A DNA stretch of 32,758 nucleotides, from positions 1 to 32,758 of the forward strand of contig QHNQ01000017.1 in assembly GCA_003218135.1 (NCBI GenBank), given 5' to 3'. The position numbers and the translations under genes were made by a program. The notes beneath the pieces are model-generated. The model was not told the origin of the DNA, did not search any database, and was given only the letters and a program-made list of their open reading frames with translations. The DNA is from Verrucomicrobiota bacterium. GTDB taxonomy: Bacteria > Verrucomicrobiota > Verrucomicrobiia > Chthoniobacterales > UBA10450. This document shows, in pieces, positions 16,882-25,309 of the stretch. Position 1 is the stretch's first letter. Every line of letters begins with the position of its first letter.

Positions 16882-18405
16882 ATGCCCAAGAGTACAAAAC
16901 AGAACGGAACAGTTTATCTGGTTGGCGGTGGGCCGGGTGATCTCGGATTGGTGACCTTGCGCGCAAAGGAGTGCATCGAGAATGCAGACGTGATCGTATA
17001 CGATCATCTGGCAAATCCGGAGCTGCTTCGTTGGGCGCGGGATGATGCCGAAATTATTTATGCTGGAAAAGAACCGGGCGAAAGTCGAACCCAACAAGAA
17101 ATCAACACGCTGCTGATCGATAAAGCGCGCGAAGGAAAACAGGTCGTCCGGTTAAAGGGCGGGGACCCATTTGTTTTCGGCCGCGGCGCCGAAGAAGCGG
17201 AGGCGATCGCCGAAGCCGGAATCCCATTTGAAATTGTACCTGGAATCACCTCAGCCACAGCCGGACCGGCTTACGCAGGGATTCCAATGACGCATCGGAA
17301 GCATAATTCACACGTGACATTCTTTACAGGCCACGAAGATCCAGCGAAACAAGGAAACGCAGTCGATTACGCGGCGTTGGCGAAACTTGGCGGCACCCAG
17401 GTAATGCTGATGGGCGTGGAACGTCTCGGAGCTATCACGAACGAAATGCTGAAGCAAGGAGTGCGCGCCGATTTGCCGGTGGCGCTCGTTCGCTCGGCCA
17501 CAACCGGCCAACAGGAGACTCTCACGGGCACGCTTTCGGATATCGCCCAAAAAGCTGTCGCCAGCGATTTCAAGGCGCCTGCGGTGGCGGTGTTTGGAGA
17601 AGTTGTCGCGTTGCGGCACAATCTCAATTGGTACGAAAAGCGGCCGCTCCTGGGAAAAAGAATTCTTGTTACGCGAATCCGAAAGCAGGCAAGCGTGTTG
17701 AGTAACAAACTGCGCGCGCTCGGCGCGCACGTGATCGAACTGCCCACGATCCGCATCGAGCCGCCGAGCGATTTGCGCGAATTCGCAGAGCTGGTGCAGG
17801 ACGCGCACGTCTATGATTGGATCGTGTTCACGAGTGCGAACGGCGTCGAAGCGTTTTTCGATATTTTCTTCAAGCTTTACTATGACGCTCGCGAGATCGG
17901 GGCTGTGCGCATCGCAGCGATCGGGCCGGCTACGGCGCAACGCGTGAAAGACTTTCACCTGCATGTGGATCTTCAGCCGGACGAATTCGTGGCGGAGGCA
18001 GTGGTGAAGGAATTTGAAAAGCAGGGAAGTATCGAAAACTTGCGGATTCTCCTCGTCCGCGCGGAAAAGACGCGGGACACGCTTCCCAAGGAACTTTCGG
18101 CATTGGGAGCGATCGTCGACAAAGCGTTTGCGTACCGGACCGTGCCGGAAACGCGAGATACGAGTGGCGCGCGGCGGCAACTAGCGCAGGATGGTGCGGA
18201 TTTGATCACGTTTACCAGTTCTTCAACCGTAGAAAACTTTCTCGCGCTCGGGCTACCGTGGCCGAAGGGGATGCGAATCGCGAGCATCGGCCCAATCACG
18301 TCAAAAACCGCGCGCGATCACGGACTCACAGTGGATGTCGAGGCGCGCCGCCATGATATTGACGGGCTGGCGCAGGCGATCAGGGAGTTTTTTGAGAAAA
18401 GTTAA
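16882..18405 (+). CDS. cobA-hemD: Uroporphyrinogen-III C-methyltransferase / uroporphyrinogen-III synthase fusion
   Basis: 507 residues from ATG 16882; the open frame extends upstream into hemC but has no family sequence there. Residues about 10-250 are an SAM-dependent SUMT: VYLVGGGPGDLGLVTLRA, VIVYDHL, VRLKGGDPFVFGRG, VPGITSATAGPAYAGIPMTHR. These are all expected motifs; the enzyme makes precorrin-2 for sirohaem or cobalamin. Residues about 255-507 are HemD, which closes hydroxymethylbilane to uroporphyrinogen III: RILVTRIRKQAS, WIVFTSANGVEAFF, ITFTSSSTVENFL, ASIGPITSKTARDHGL. Such fusions are common in several phyla. It is the last gene of the operon and is followed by a hairpin. Confidence 0.95.
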   Translation: MPKSTKQNGTVYLVGGGPGDLGLVTLRAKECIENADVIVYDHLANPELLRWARDDAEIIYAGKEPGESRTQQEINTLLIDKAREGKQVVRLKGGDPFVFGRGAEEAEAIAEAGIPFEIVPGITSATAGPAYAGIPMTHRKHNSHVTFFTGHEDPAKQGNAVDYAALAKLGGTQVMLMGVERLGAITNEMLKQGVRADLPVALVRSATTGQQETLTGTLSDIAQKAVASDFKAPAVAVFGEVVALRHNLNWYEKRPLLGKRILVTRIRKQASVLSNKLRALGAHVIELPTIRIEPPSDLREFAELVQDAHVYDWIVFTSANGVEAFFDIFFKLYYDAREIGAVRIAAIGPATAQRVKDFHLHVDLQPDEFVAEAVVKEFEKQGSIENLRILLVRAEKTRDTLPKELSALGAIVDKAFAYRTVPETRDTSGARRQLAQDGADLITFTSSSTVENFLALGLPWPKGMRIASIGPITSKTARDHGLTVDVEARRHDIDGLAQAIREFFEKS

Positions 18406-18407
18406 AT

Positions 18408-18446
18408 GGTTAAAAAAGGCGGCTTCGCCGAACCAACGGTTTAACC
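18408..18446. terminator. Candidate bidirectional terminator between cobA-hemD and rpsU
   Basis: The outer arms GGTTAAA (18408-18414) and TTTAACC (18440-18446) enclose an inner hairpin GGCG-GCTT-CGCC (18418-18429). An A-rich run follows the left arm and CTTTA follows the right. It lies between convergent genes, as a shared terminator should, although the U-runs are weak. Confidence 0.4.
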
Positions 18447-18477
18447 TTTACGTTTGTAACTCTTCTAACTTTGTCGT

Positions 18478-18672
18478 TTACGGATTGAACCGGAACTTCA
18501 TTCGGCCGCGCTTGGCATTGGCTTTCGCCTTGCGGCGATGCTTTTGCGAAGGTGTCTCGAAGGCACGCAAACGGCGGACCTCCTCGAGAATACCCTCAGC
18601 ATCCAGCTTGTTTTTCAGCCGCTTCAATGCGCGATCGACAGGTTCACCTTTGCGAACAATTACTTCTGGCAT
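18478..18672 (-). CDS. rpsU: Small ribosomal subunit protein bS21
   Basis: 64 residues, strongly basic. MPEVIVRKGEPVDRALKRLK is the bS21 start, then a helical RRLRAFETPSQKHRRKAKA stretch. bS21 binds near the 3' end of 16S rRNA on the 30S platform and helps initiation. A good ribosome site, GGAGAG, lies about nine bases before the ATG at 18672. It sits downstream of secDF on the same strand, separated by about 160 bp with no obvious gene. Confidence 0.96.
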   Translation of the reverse strand: MPEVIVRKGEPVDRALKRLKNKLDAEGILEEVRRLRAFETPSQKHRRKAKANAKRGRMKFRFNP

Positions 18673-18835
18673 CGATAATCACTCTCCGAATTTGCGAATA
18701 AATTCTTAAACAGGTGACCCGGAGCCTACTCGGACCGGACAACCTCGTCAAATTTCGCAGGGGAAGAGGGACAGGGCTATCCCGGCCAGCGCTCCGGGAG
18801 CGCCCTTGAGCCAAGGACCGGACTTCAAAAAGCCT

Positions 18836-21178
18836 TTAGCGCTGGGCGAGAGGATTTGCTGCGGTCGTAGCTTTTTCCGTGACTTCGCGGCGAAGCGCAG
18901 TGGCACCGCGGCCGCGGGCCCGTGACCACCACAGCACAATAGGCGAAGCGATGAAGATCGATGAATACGTGCCGACGACCACGCCGATAATGATGGCGAG
19001 CGAAAAATCGCGTAGCACCGCACCGGCAAAGAAAAACAGACACAGAATCGGAATGAGCGTCACTGTGCTTGTAAGAATAGTGCGGCTGAGCGTCTGGTTA
19101 ATGCTTGAGTTCATTATCTCCTCGATCGTGCCTCGTCGCCCGCTCGCAAGACCCTCGCGAATACGGTCGTACACGACGATGGTGTCGTTAATGGAATAAC
19201 CGGCAATGGTCAGCACCGCGCCCACCATCGTAAGAGTCAGTTCACGGCCGAGAAGCGCGAACACACCGACCGTCATCAGCACATCGTGCAGCAACGCGAC
19301 AATCGCGCCTACGGCAAAGGAGAGTTCGAAGCGGAACGTCACGAAAATCAAAATGCCCAGAATGCCAAGGCCGAGCGCGATCAACGAACTTTTTGCCAGC
19401 TCACCGCCAACGAGCGCGCCTACGCGTTCCGAACCTTCCACATTAAATCCAGCCTTCGGCATCGCCTGCATGATCTGCTTTTCGACCCTATCGCTAGTGT
19501 TCAGCGGCGTGCGGATCGTGATGTAACTCTTGCCGCCTTGCGCGGACTCCTGAATTGACGCGTCAGCAAGTCCAATTTGCTGCAACGCGTGGCGGACCTG
19601 GCCGATATCGATCACACCGGGTGCGCTCAATGTAATGAGGTCGCCGCCGCGAAAATCGACGCCGAAATTTTTCTCGCCTCGAAGGTAGAAGGCTGCCGCG
19701 CCGGCAAGCAATAGAGCCAGCGAGCACATGCAGGCGATAAAACCTTTGCCAAGGAAGTTGATGTTTTGCGCTGAAATCAGATGTAGCATCGAGATACGCT
19801 TCAGCCGTCTTGTGTCGACCAGCCAGCCGAGACAGTTTCGTCCCACGATCAGGGCCGTAAACAAGGACGCCAAAATGCCAAGCGTCAGTGCAATGGCGAA
19901 GCCCTTCACCGGCCCGCTCGCCTTCCAAAACAAAATCGCAGCCGTGATCAGGGTTGTAACGTTCGCGTCGAAGATGGAACTGAATGCCTTCTCATAAGCT
20001 GTGTTGAGCGCAACCTTGAGCGTCTTTCCAAGCGCCATTTCTTCCCGCAATCGCTCGAAAATCAGCACGTTCGCATCCACGGACAAGCCAATTGTCAAAA
20101 TGATGCCGGCGATACCCGGCAATGTGAGCACAAAGTGAAACATTGTGAGCGCACCCATGAGAAGAATGAGATTGATCACGAGCGCGAGATCCGCGACCAA
20201 GCCAGGGATTTTGTAGTAAATGGCCACACAAACCACCGTGATGGCCAGTCCAACCAAGCCGGCAAGAATACTTGCCCGGATTGAGTCGGCGCCAAGCGTG
20301 GGCGAGACACTGCGTTCTTCTTCGATACTTACTGGCGTTTGTAGCGGGTTCTGAAGCACGCTGGCCAGGCTGCGCGCTTCTTCCTCGGTAAATCGTCCAG
20401 TGATTTGCGCGTCACCGCCGTAGATTGCGTCCTGGATGACGGGCGCGGATTGTATGCCTCCATCAAGCACAATCGCGAAGCGATGATGAACGTTCGCGGC
20501 CGTAATGTTGCCGAACTGCTTCGCGCCCTCGGCGTCGAATCGCAAGTGAACAACCCAGCCGTCTTTTTCGTACGAAGCGCCTGCGTTCGAAACGCGATCA
20601 CCCGATAGATCAGCTTTCTTTTTTACAAGCAATCGTTCCTCGATCGGTTTCTCGTCCTCACGCTGCATCTTATAACTTTCGATGCGGAATTCAGGCGGAA
20701 TCACGTCCTTGCCTTCGTCGATCGCTTTTAATTTTTGTCCATTATCCGGATAGACTAGACGGAACTCGAGTTTCGCCACGCGCGAGAGCTGGTCCCGCGC
20801 TTCTTGAATCTTCGCCGTGTCCAGCCCGGGAATTTGGACCAGAATCCGATCACCGCCCACGGGGCTGATGATCGGCTCGCCTCCGCCAAAATAATCAACG
20901 CGCTTCCGGATCACCTCCACCGCCTGGTCGAGCATTCCTTTCGTGATCGGTTTATCGCCGGACTTGAGCCGGATTAGAAAGGATGTGCCGCCTTGAATAT
21001 CGAGCCCAAGTGCGATCTTTTTCTGCGGCGGCCACATCGCGGCGATACTGAAGATAACAAGCAACAGCATCAACGTGGTGGCCAGCAGCCGCTTCCGCGG
21101 TCCCTGATCGGTGGCGAAGTACCACCCGAAAAGGACGAGCATCGAGAGACCGACAAAAAATGTAAGTGCGGGAGTCAT
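18836..21178 (-). CDS. secDF: Fused protein translocase subunit SecDF
   Basis: 780 residues. Uses the proton motive force to pull exported proteins out of the SecYEG channel on the outer face of the inner membrane. The SecD half has an N-terminal helix, IALGLDIQGGTSFLI, VDYFGGGEPIISPVGGDRILVQIPG, the P1 region, and membrane helices with GLSVDANVLIFERLREE. The SecF half begins at about 465 with NFGVDFRGGDLITL, and continues to TIAGYSINDTIVVYDRIREG. SecD and SecF are fused into one chain. It follows yajC by about 40 bp, so is probably an operon yajC-secDF. Confidence 0.97.
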   Translation of the reverse strand: MTPALTFFVGLSMLVLFGWYFATDQGPRKRLLATTLMLLLVIFSIAAMWPPQKKIALGLDIQGGTSFLIRLKSGDKPITKGMLDQAVEVIRKRVDYFGGGEPIISPVGGDRILVQIPGLDTAKIQEARDQLSRVAKLEFRLVYPDNGQKLKAIDEGKDVIPPEFRIESYKMQREDEKPIEERLLVKKKADLSGDRVSNAGASYEKDGWVVHLRFDAEGAKQFGNITAANVHHRFAIVLDGGIQSAPVIQDAIYGGDAQITGRFTEEEARSLASVLQNPLQTPVSIEEERSVSPTLGADSIRASILAGLVGLAITVVCVAIYYKIPGLVADLALVINLILLMGALTMFHFVLTLPGIAGIILTIGLSVDANVLIFERLREEMALGKTLKVALNTAYEKAFSSIFDANVTTLITAAILFWKASGPVKGFAIALTLGILASLFTALIVGRNCLGWLVDTRRLKRISMLHLISAQNINFLGKGFIACMCSLALLLAGAAAFYLRGEKNFGVDFRGGDLITLSAPGVIDIGQVRHALQQIGLADASIQESAQGGKSYITIRTPLNTSDRVEKQIMQAMPKAGFNVEGSERVGALVGGELAKSSLIALGLGILGILIFVTFRFELSFAVGAIVALLHDVLMTVGVFALLGRELTLTMVGAVLTIAGYSINDTIVVYDRIREGLASGRRGTIEEIMNSSINQTLSRTILTSTVTLIPILCLFFFAGAVLRDFSLAIIIGVVVGTYSSIFIASPIVLWWSRARGRGATALRREVTEKATTAANPLAQR

Positions 21179-21216
21179 TTCGACTTAACCGGCTGCGGAT
21201 TCAACCAATTTACTGA

Positions 21217-21537
21217 TTAACTCTCTTTGAGCACATTTGTAATGGCCGATTTCTCCATCTCGATCTTTACGTTGTCGGCAACCTTCACCAGGACGGTGTT
21301 CTCTTTCACGTTAGAAATCAGGCCGTGAATACCCCCGTTCGTGACCACTCGATCGCCGGTCTTTAAGCTTGAGATTAAATTCTGTTGCTGTTGCTGCCGT
21401 TTTTTCTGCGGTCGAATCATCACGAAGTACATGATGATGAAAATAAAAATGAGCGGCACAAAAAATGAACCGATGCCGCCGCCTGGGACCTGTTGAGGCG
21501 CGGCGGTTTGAGCCTGAGCAAGAAACGTTTCGAGCAT
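21217..21537 (-). CDS. yajC: Preprotein translocase accessory subunit YajC
   Basis: 106 residues from ATG 21537; an upstream TTG in frame adds two residues and is less likely. One membrane helix (FFVPLIFIFIIMYFVMI) is followed by RPQKKRQQQQQNLISSLKTGDRVVTNGG and IHGLISNVKENTVLVKVADNVKIE, the full YajC pattern. It joins SecDF at the SecYEG channel. It is encoded upstream of secDF, with about 70 bases separating it from the PP2C gene before it. Confidence 0.96.
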   Translation of the reverse strand: MLETFLAQAQTAAPQQVPGGGIGSFFVPLIFIFIIMYFVMIRPQKKRQQQQQNLISSLKTGDRVVTNGGIHGLISNVKENTVLVKVADNVKIEMEKSAITNVLKES

Positions 21538-21614
21538 GAGCAAATTGGAGAGCGCACCTTAAACGCGAAAGCGTTCGCTGCAATCGTTGTTTCGTATCAC
21601 TCGTATTATCATTC

Positions 21615-23324
21615 TTACACCAGTACCTTTTCGAGCACGATTTCCGATCCCCGCTCAGCGTTCGTAGAGAAATGCACGCGCGAGAACACCCGGCACACGA
21701 GCGCTAGGCCGAGCCCGCCTTCCTCGCGGGAGCGAGCATCCGCTTGCGCGGCGGCCTGTTCCTGCGTGATGCCCGCGCCGTGATGCCGGATGATGAAGCG
21801 GACAACGGAAGTCGAAACTTCAGCGCCGCACCAGAGCGGGCCGGGCGGTTTCTCCAAGCCGTATGCATGCTTGATAACGTTCGTCAGGATCTCATCGCAA
21901 CCGACCAGCAGCGTGAGCAGTGTGTCCTGCGGGATACCCGCGAACCGGCCCCATAGCTCAAAGAAGGCGCGTGCAGCGCGGATGCTCTCAGCGGTGCACA
22001 AGGCAGCGAACTCGCGCAGGGGTGGCGTTGTGCGGTCTTCTATAAGCAAAAGGGTGGCGTCGTCGGTTGCACCGCTTGCGAGATTCTTCCGCCAGGTGTC
22101 CACGCTCAAGTCGAAAGCGCTTGGGTTCGTCCAATCGTGCGATTCCAGCAGGCTCACCAGTCCGTCACGGGCAAGCTGGCCGCCGTTAGTGGCGACGGCC
22201 TCCGTGATGCCATCGGAATGCACGAGCCAGTGCGAGCCCGCGGCCAGCGGGATAGTAATGACGTTGCAAGCGGAGAGGCGGCGCTGCCCAAAGAAGCCCT
22301 GGCGCGGACAAGCCACCTCGCGCCACGTCCCTGTGGCATGGTCGCGGCACAGTGGCGGGTGTTGCGCGAACGCCGCCGCATAAACCCGGCGATGCGCGGT
22401 ATCGAACAGCAGCGCCGTCAGCGCCACTGCATTGTCGTCCGCATGCATGGCCTCGTAGAGCACATTGTTCAATTCGACAAGCCACGTGTTGAATGATTCG
22501 GGCGTGCAGCGTGAGGCGGCCAGCTCGATCTGCGTTGTGAGCCTTGCCATGTCCAGCGCGGCGGAGGATCCCTTGCCTGTGACGTCGCCAACTCCAGCAA
22601 GGAGGAGGTGCGGTTGCGGCGCGTGGAAGAAGTAACAGTCACCGCCGATCCCGGTGGCCTGTTCGAGAAAAGCCTGCACGTGCAGCGATCCGTGCTCCGC
22701 ATCCGGCTCCGGCAAGAAGGTGGCCTGCACCTGGCGCGCGAGCTCCAGCTCCGCGCGGCGCTCGGCCTCCTGCACGGCGCGTGCTCTGGATTCCTCCTCC
22801 GCCTGCCGACGGCCCAATGTCACGGAAACCAGCGAGCCGAAGGCGATGAAGATGTGCATGTCCTCCGCGCTGAACTGGGCGCGGTCCCGCGGGTTCATAG
22901 CCTGCATTACACCGCGGCATGATGCGCCATCCATGAGTGGAATAGTCAAAAGCGCCTGGGCCGACAGCCCGGTTTCCGCTCCAATGCGCTTGTAGTGCTC
23001 GGCATGCTGCATGGCATCCGCCGTGTTTACAGGCTCGCGGGTTTCGAAGACCCGGCCCGCGATGCCCTGGCCCTTCGGCAAACGCCACGGCCCTTCTTTG
23101 CGCCAGTCGCGCTGGGTGCTGTGGATGAGGAGGTCGCTGGTTGCCGTATCCGGTAGTGAGATCGAACACGCGGCACAACGCATGACGGCGCGTGCGCCGT
23201 GGAGGATGTTGGCCAGCAGCGTGTCGAAGTCCGAGGACGCGCTCAGCGAGGCGGCGACGCCGAGGAGCGTTTCTACCAGCAAGCCCCGGTTTTTCGCGCT
23301 GGAATCTGGCGGCGCGGTGGTCAC
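21615..23324 (-). CDS. GAF - PP2C (SpoIIE) phosphatase - RsbW-like ATPase fusion
   Basis: 569 residues, cytoplasmic. Residues about 10-170 are a GAF sensor (LPKGQGIAGRVFETREPVN); a helical linker follows (170-195). Residues about 200-420 are a SpoIIE-type PP2C serine phosphatase: GIGGDCYFF, GVGDVTGKGSSAALDMARL, HSDGITEA and ATDDATLLLI carry the metal aspartates. Residues about 430-569 are a GHKL ATPase of RsbW type: CDEILTNVIKHAYG (N box), GGLGLALV (G2). The G1 box reads RHHGAGI where RsbW-type proteins have DxGxG, so the adenine-contacting Asp is His (about 514). The GTG start overlaps the mlaD stop as GTGA. Such proteins normally switch a STAS protein on and off by phosphorylation; a STAS protein heads this same operon. 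Anti-sigma activity is also possible. Confidence 0.88.
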   Translation of the reverse strand: MTTAPPDSSAKNRGLLVETLLGVAASLSASSDFDTLLANILHGARAVMRCAACSISLPDTATSDLLIHSTQRDWRKEGPWRLPKGQGIAGRVFETREPVNTADAMQHAEHYKRIGAETGLSAQALLTIPLMDGASCRGVMQAMNPRDRAQFSAEDMHIFIAFGSLVSVTLGRRQAEEESRARAVQEAERRAELELARQVQATFLPEPDAEHGSLHVQAFLEQATGIGGDCYFFHAPQPHLLLAGVGDVTGKGSSAALDMARLTTQIELAASRCTPESFNTWLVELNNVLYEAMHADDNAVALTALLFDTAHRRVYAAAFAQHPPLCRDHATGTWREVACPRQGFFGQRRLSACNVITIPLAAGSHWLVHSDGITEAVATNGGQLARDGLVSLLESHDWTNPSAFDLSVDTWRKNLASGATDDATLLLIEDRTTPPLREFAALCTAESIRAARAFFELWGRFAGIPQDTLLTLLVGCDEILTNVIKHAYGLEKPPGPLWCGAEVSTSVVRFIIRHHGAGITQEQAAAQADARSREEGGLGLALVCRVFSRVHFSTNAERGSEIVLEKVLV

Positions 23325-24196
23325 TTTCTAACCGGCGTGGCGGATGGCCGCCGGGGTCCCTGCGGCTGATTCATCATGGTCCGCTGCTGGTCGCTCAAGC
23401 CCCAGACGAGTGCGCTGGGTTTGACCTTCAACACCTGGATGAAACCGTTCACATTGTCCGACGCACTTCCGAGTTTTTCCGAAGCGCTGCCGAGTTTCTT
23501 GATGTGGCTTTCGCTGCGGATGATCGCCTGGCCCGCCTGGTTGAGGGTCGTTTCGCTGCGGATGACCGCTTGGCCCGCTTGGTCGAGGGTCGCCGCCACT
23601 TTCTCAAGGTCTTGGCTCGCCTTGGTTAGAGCGGTGTTGCTACTCTCAGCGAGTTCCGCCGTCCGGTGCATAGTCTTCGTGGCGTCGTCGATCGCCCCTT
23701 CGCTTTTTGCGTCGAGGCCGGGCTTGATGGCATCCAACCGGCTCAATTCGACGCCGTCGATGCGGTAAAGTCCATCCTTGTCGCCTGCCTGAAGTCGTCG
23801 CACTACGTCGGCAAGCAGTTCCTTCGTACCGGTCTGCTGCTCAGTCCGCAGGGCAATGTTCGACTGGCCCATGAGCGACTTCTCCACGTACGGTTTGATG
23901 GTGGCGGGCACGTCCACCTGTTTGGTAATCTCAATGCGCACGAGGATTTTGTCCGTGGCTGCGTCATAACGCATCTTCCCGACCGCTCCCACCGGCATGC
24001 CCTTGAAGAGCACGCTAGAGCCTTCCTTGATCCCGCCCACCTCATTGAAGGCCGCATCGAAGCTAACCCTTCCCCGCGAGCCCCCCTTCAAGGCGTAATA
24101 CAGCGCGCCAATGAGCAGCACGGCGGACGCGATAACGAGCAGCACGAGCATCAGCTCGTAAAGGGCGCGGAGTGATTTAAAGAATTTCCGGTTCAT
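23321..24196 (-). CDS. MlaD-like MCE domain lipid transport protein
   Basis: 291 residues. An N-terminal membrane helix (about 12-35, LMLVLLVIASAVLLIGALYY) anchors a single MCE domain (about 40-115, with FNEVGGIKEGSSVLFKGMPVGAVGKM). The C-terminal half is a long helical region with heptad-like repeats, including two copies of LxQAGQAxIRSExx and two of KLGSASx. MCE proteins form hexameric rings that pass phospholipids between the inner membrane and periplasmic partners. It lies about 160 bp after mlaF, and its stop overlaps the phosphatase start. The helical tail may form a tube or needle, as in longer MCE proteins (inference). Confidence 0.9.
   Translation of the reverse strand: MNRKFFKSLRALYELMLVLLVIASAVLLIGALYYALKGGSRGRVSFDAAFNEVGGIKEGSSVLFKGMPVGAVGKMRYDAATDKILVRIEITKQVDVPATIKPYVEKSLMGQSNIALRTEQQTGTKELLADVVRRLQAGDKDGLYRIDGVELSRLDAIKPGLDAKSEGAIDDATKTMHRTAELAESSNTALTKASQDLEKVAATLDQAGQAVIRSETTLNQAGQAIIRSESHIKKLGSASEKLGSASDNVNGFIQVLKVKPSALVWGLSDQQRTMMNQPQGPRRPSATPVRK
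23512..23595. repeat. 42-bp tandem duplication inside the MlaD-like gene
   Basis: Two adjacent units beginning CGCTGCGGATGA at 23512 and 23554 encode two 14-residue blocks (LNQAGQAIIRSESH and LDQAGQAVIRSETT). It keeps the frame and lengthens the coiled helical tail by four turns, so the tail length may vary between strains. Confidence 0.7.
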
Positions 24197-24241
24197 GGTG
24201 GGCTGGGGTGCAGTGAGTTGATGAGTTGTGCTTGAAGCCTG

Positions 24242-24301
24242 TTCATATTCTTAATCTTAGTCTTCACCGCATCGAAGGCCGATTGAGATTAAGACTATGA
24301 A
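24242..24301. repeat. Imperfect inverted repeat in the mlaF-mlaD gap
   Basis: Arms 24242-24262 and 24281-24301 match at 18 of 21 positions (TTCATA.TCTTAATCT core) around an 18-base loop. The predicted RNA hairpin would sit between mlaF and mlaD in the operon and could change relative expression. No T-run follows. Confidence 0.5.
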
Positions 24302-24321
24302 ATAGGCTCAGCTCAGTCACG

Positions 24322-24356
24322 TTCATACTCTCAACCCTCAACTCTCATCTCTCAAT
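24322..24356. repeat. Five-unit 7-bp array abutting the mlaF stop codon
   Basis: Five heptamers in register: TTCATAC, TCTCAAC, CCTCAAC, TCTCATC, TCTCAAT. It ends one base before the mlaF stop codon (24358-24360 on the reverse strand). Same period as the arrays at 5817-5845 and 30251-30285. Confidence 0.65.
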
Positions 24357-24357
24357 C

Positions 24358-25170
24358 TTACACGGCGCCTCCTTCCTGCAGATGGAAGAAGCCCCGCACC
24401 AGCGGATGTTCGCTCGCAAAAAAATCCTCACGGCTCCCGGCGAGCAGCACCGTTCCGCGTAGCGTTCCGTCCCGCTCCGCGCCCAGCATGATGCCGCGGG
24501 TGGCGATGCGCTGGAAGCTCAACAGGTCGTGCGTGACCACCACCACTGTCGTGCCGCTCTTGCGGCTCAGCGTGATAGTTAGCTCGTCAATCTCCTTGGT
24601 GCTCACGGGATCAAGGCCGGAGGTGGGCTCGTCGCTGATAAGCAGCCTTGGATCCAGTGCGAGGGCGCGGGCGAGGGCGGCGCGTTTCTTCATGCCGCCG
24701 CTGAGCTCGCGCGGATACTTCTGCGCATGGGCGTCGAGCTTCACGGCACGCAGCTTCATGAGCACGGTGTCCTCGAGAAGATCGCGGTCGCGCGCAATCT
24801 TGGGATGATGCTGTTGAAAGGGCAGGGCCACGTTTTCCGCAACGGTGAGGCTCTGAAGCAAGGCGCCAGACTGGAAAAGCACGCCCACATCCCGCATGAG
24901 CCTCTTGCGTTGGCGCCGGGGGAGGCTGTGGATGTTTTGGCCGAGGACATGCACGGTGCCGGAGGTGGGTTCGTCCACGCCAATGAGTATGTTCAGCAGG
25001 GTGCTTTTCCCACAGCCGGACCCTCCGAGGACGGTGAAAACATCGCCGGCGAAGACCTCGAGGTTCACGCCGTTGAGCACGTTGGCGCCGTAGGGGAACG
25101 CCTTGGCCAAATTCCGCACTACGAGCAGTGGCTCGGCGGCGGGCGTGGGCGCGGGGGGCGGCGGGGTCAT
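24358..25170 (-). CDS. MlaF-like ABC transporter ATP-binding protein
   Basis: About 270 residues from ATG 25170 (a TTG 18 bases upstream is the alternative). A short proline-rich lead precedes an ABC ATPase: Walker A GGSGCGKST, Q-loop GVLFQSGALLQSLTVAENV, signature LSGGMKKR, Walker B RLLISDEPTSGLDP, switch VVTHDL. FQSGALLQSLTVAENV and GMKKR are typical of the MlaF branch. It powers phospholipid movement through MlaE. It follows mlaE after about 140 bp of low-complexity sequence holding a hairpin. Confidence 0.93.
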   Translation of the reverse strand: MTPPPPAPTPAAEPLLVVRNLAKAFPYGANVLNGVNLEVFAGDVFTVLGGSGCGKSTLLNILIGVDEPTSGTVHVLGQNIHSLPRRQRKRLMRDVGVLFQSGALLQSLTVAENVALPFQQHHPKIARDRDLLEDTVLMKLRAVKLDAHAQKYPRELSGGMKKRAALARALALDPRLLISDEPTSGLDPVSTKEIDELTITLSRKSGTTVVVVTHDLLSFQRIATRGIMLGAERDGTLRGTVLLAGSREDFFASEHPLVRGFFHLQEGGAV

Positions 25171-25194
25171 GAGCGGGATGAGAAGCAATTAGTC

Positions 25195-25245
25195 ATCAGT
25201 TATCAGGTTGGAGGACTTAGTTAGCAGTTGAACTTGATAACTCAT
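25195..25245. repeat. Imperfect inverted repeat in the mlaE-mlaF gap
   Basis: Arms 25195-25209 and 25231-25245 match at 13 of 15 positions (core AGTTATCA / TGATAA) around a 21-base loop. The surrounding gap is low-complexity and lower in GC than the genes on either side. It mirrors the hairpin in the next gap. Confidence 0.45.
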
Positions 25246-25309
25246 CACCCACTCGTGTTTAACTTGTTCCCACCCGTTATTACTGGCTATTGATTAGTTG
25301 CTTCCTTAC

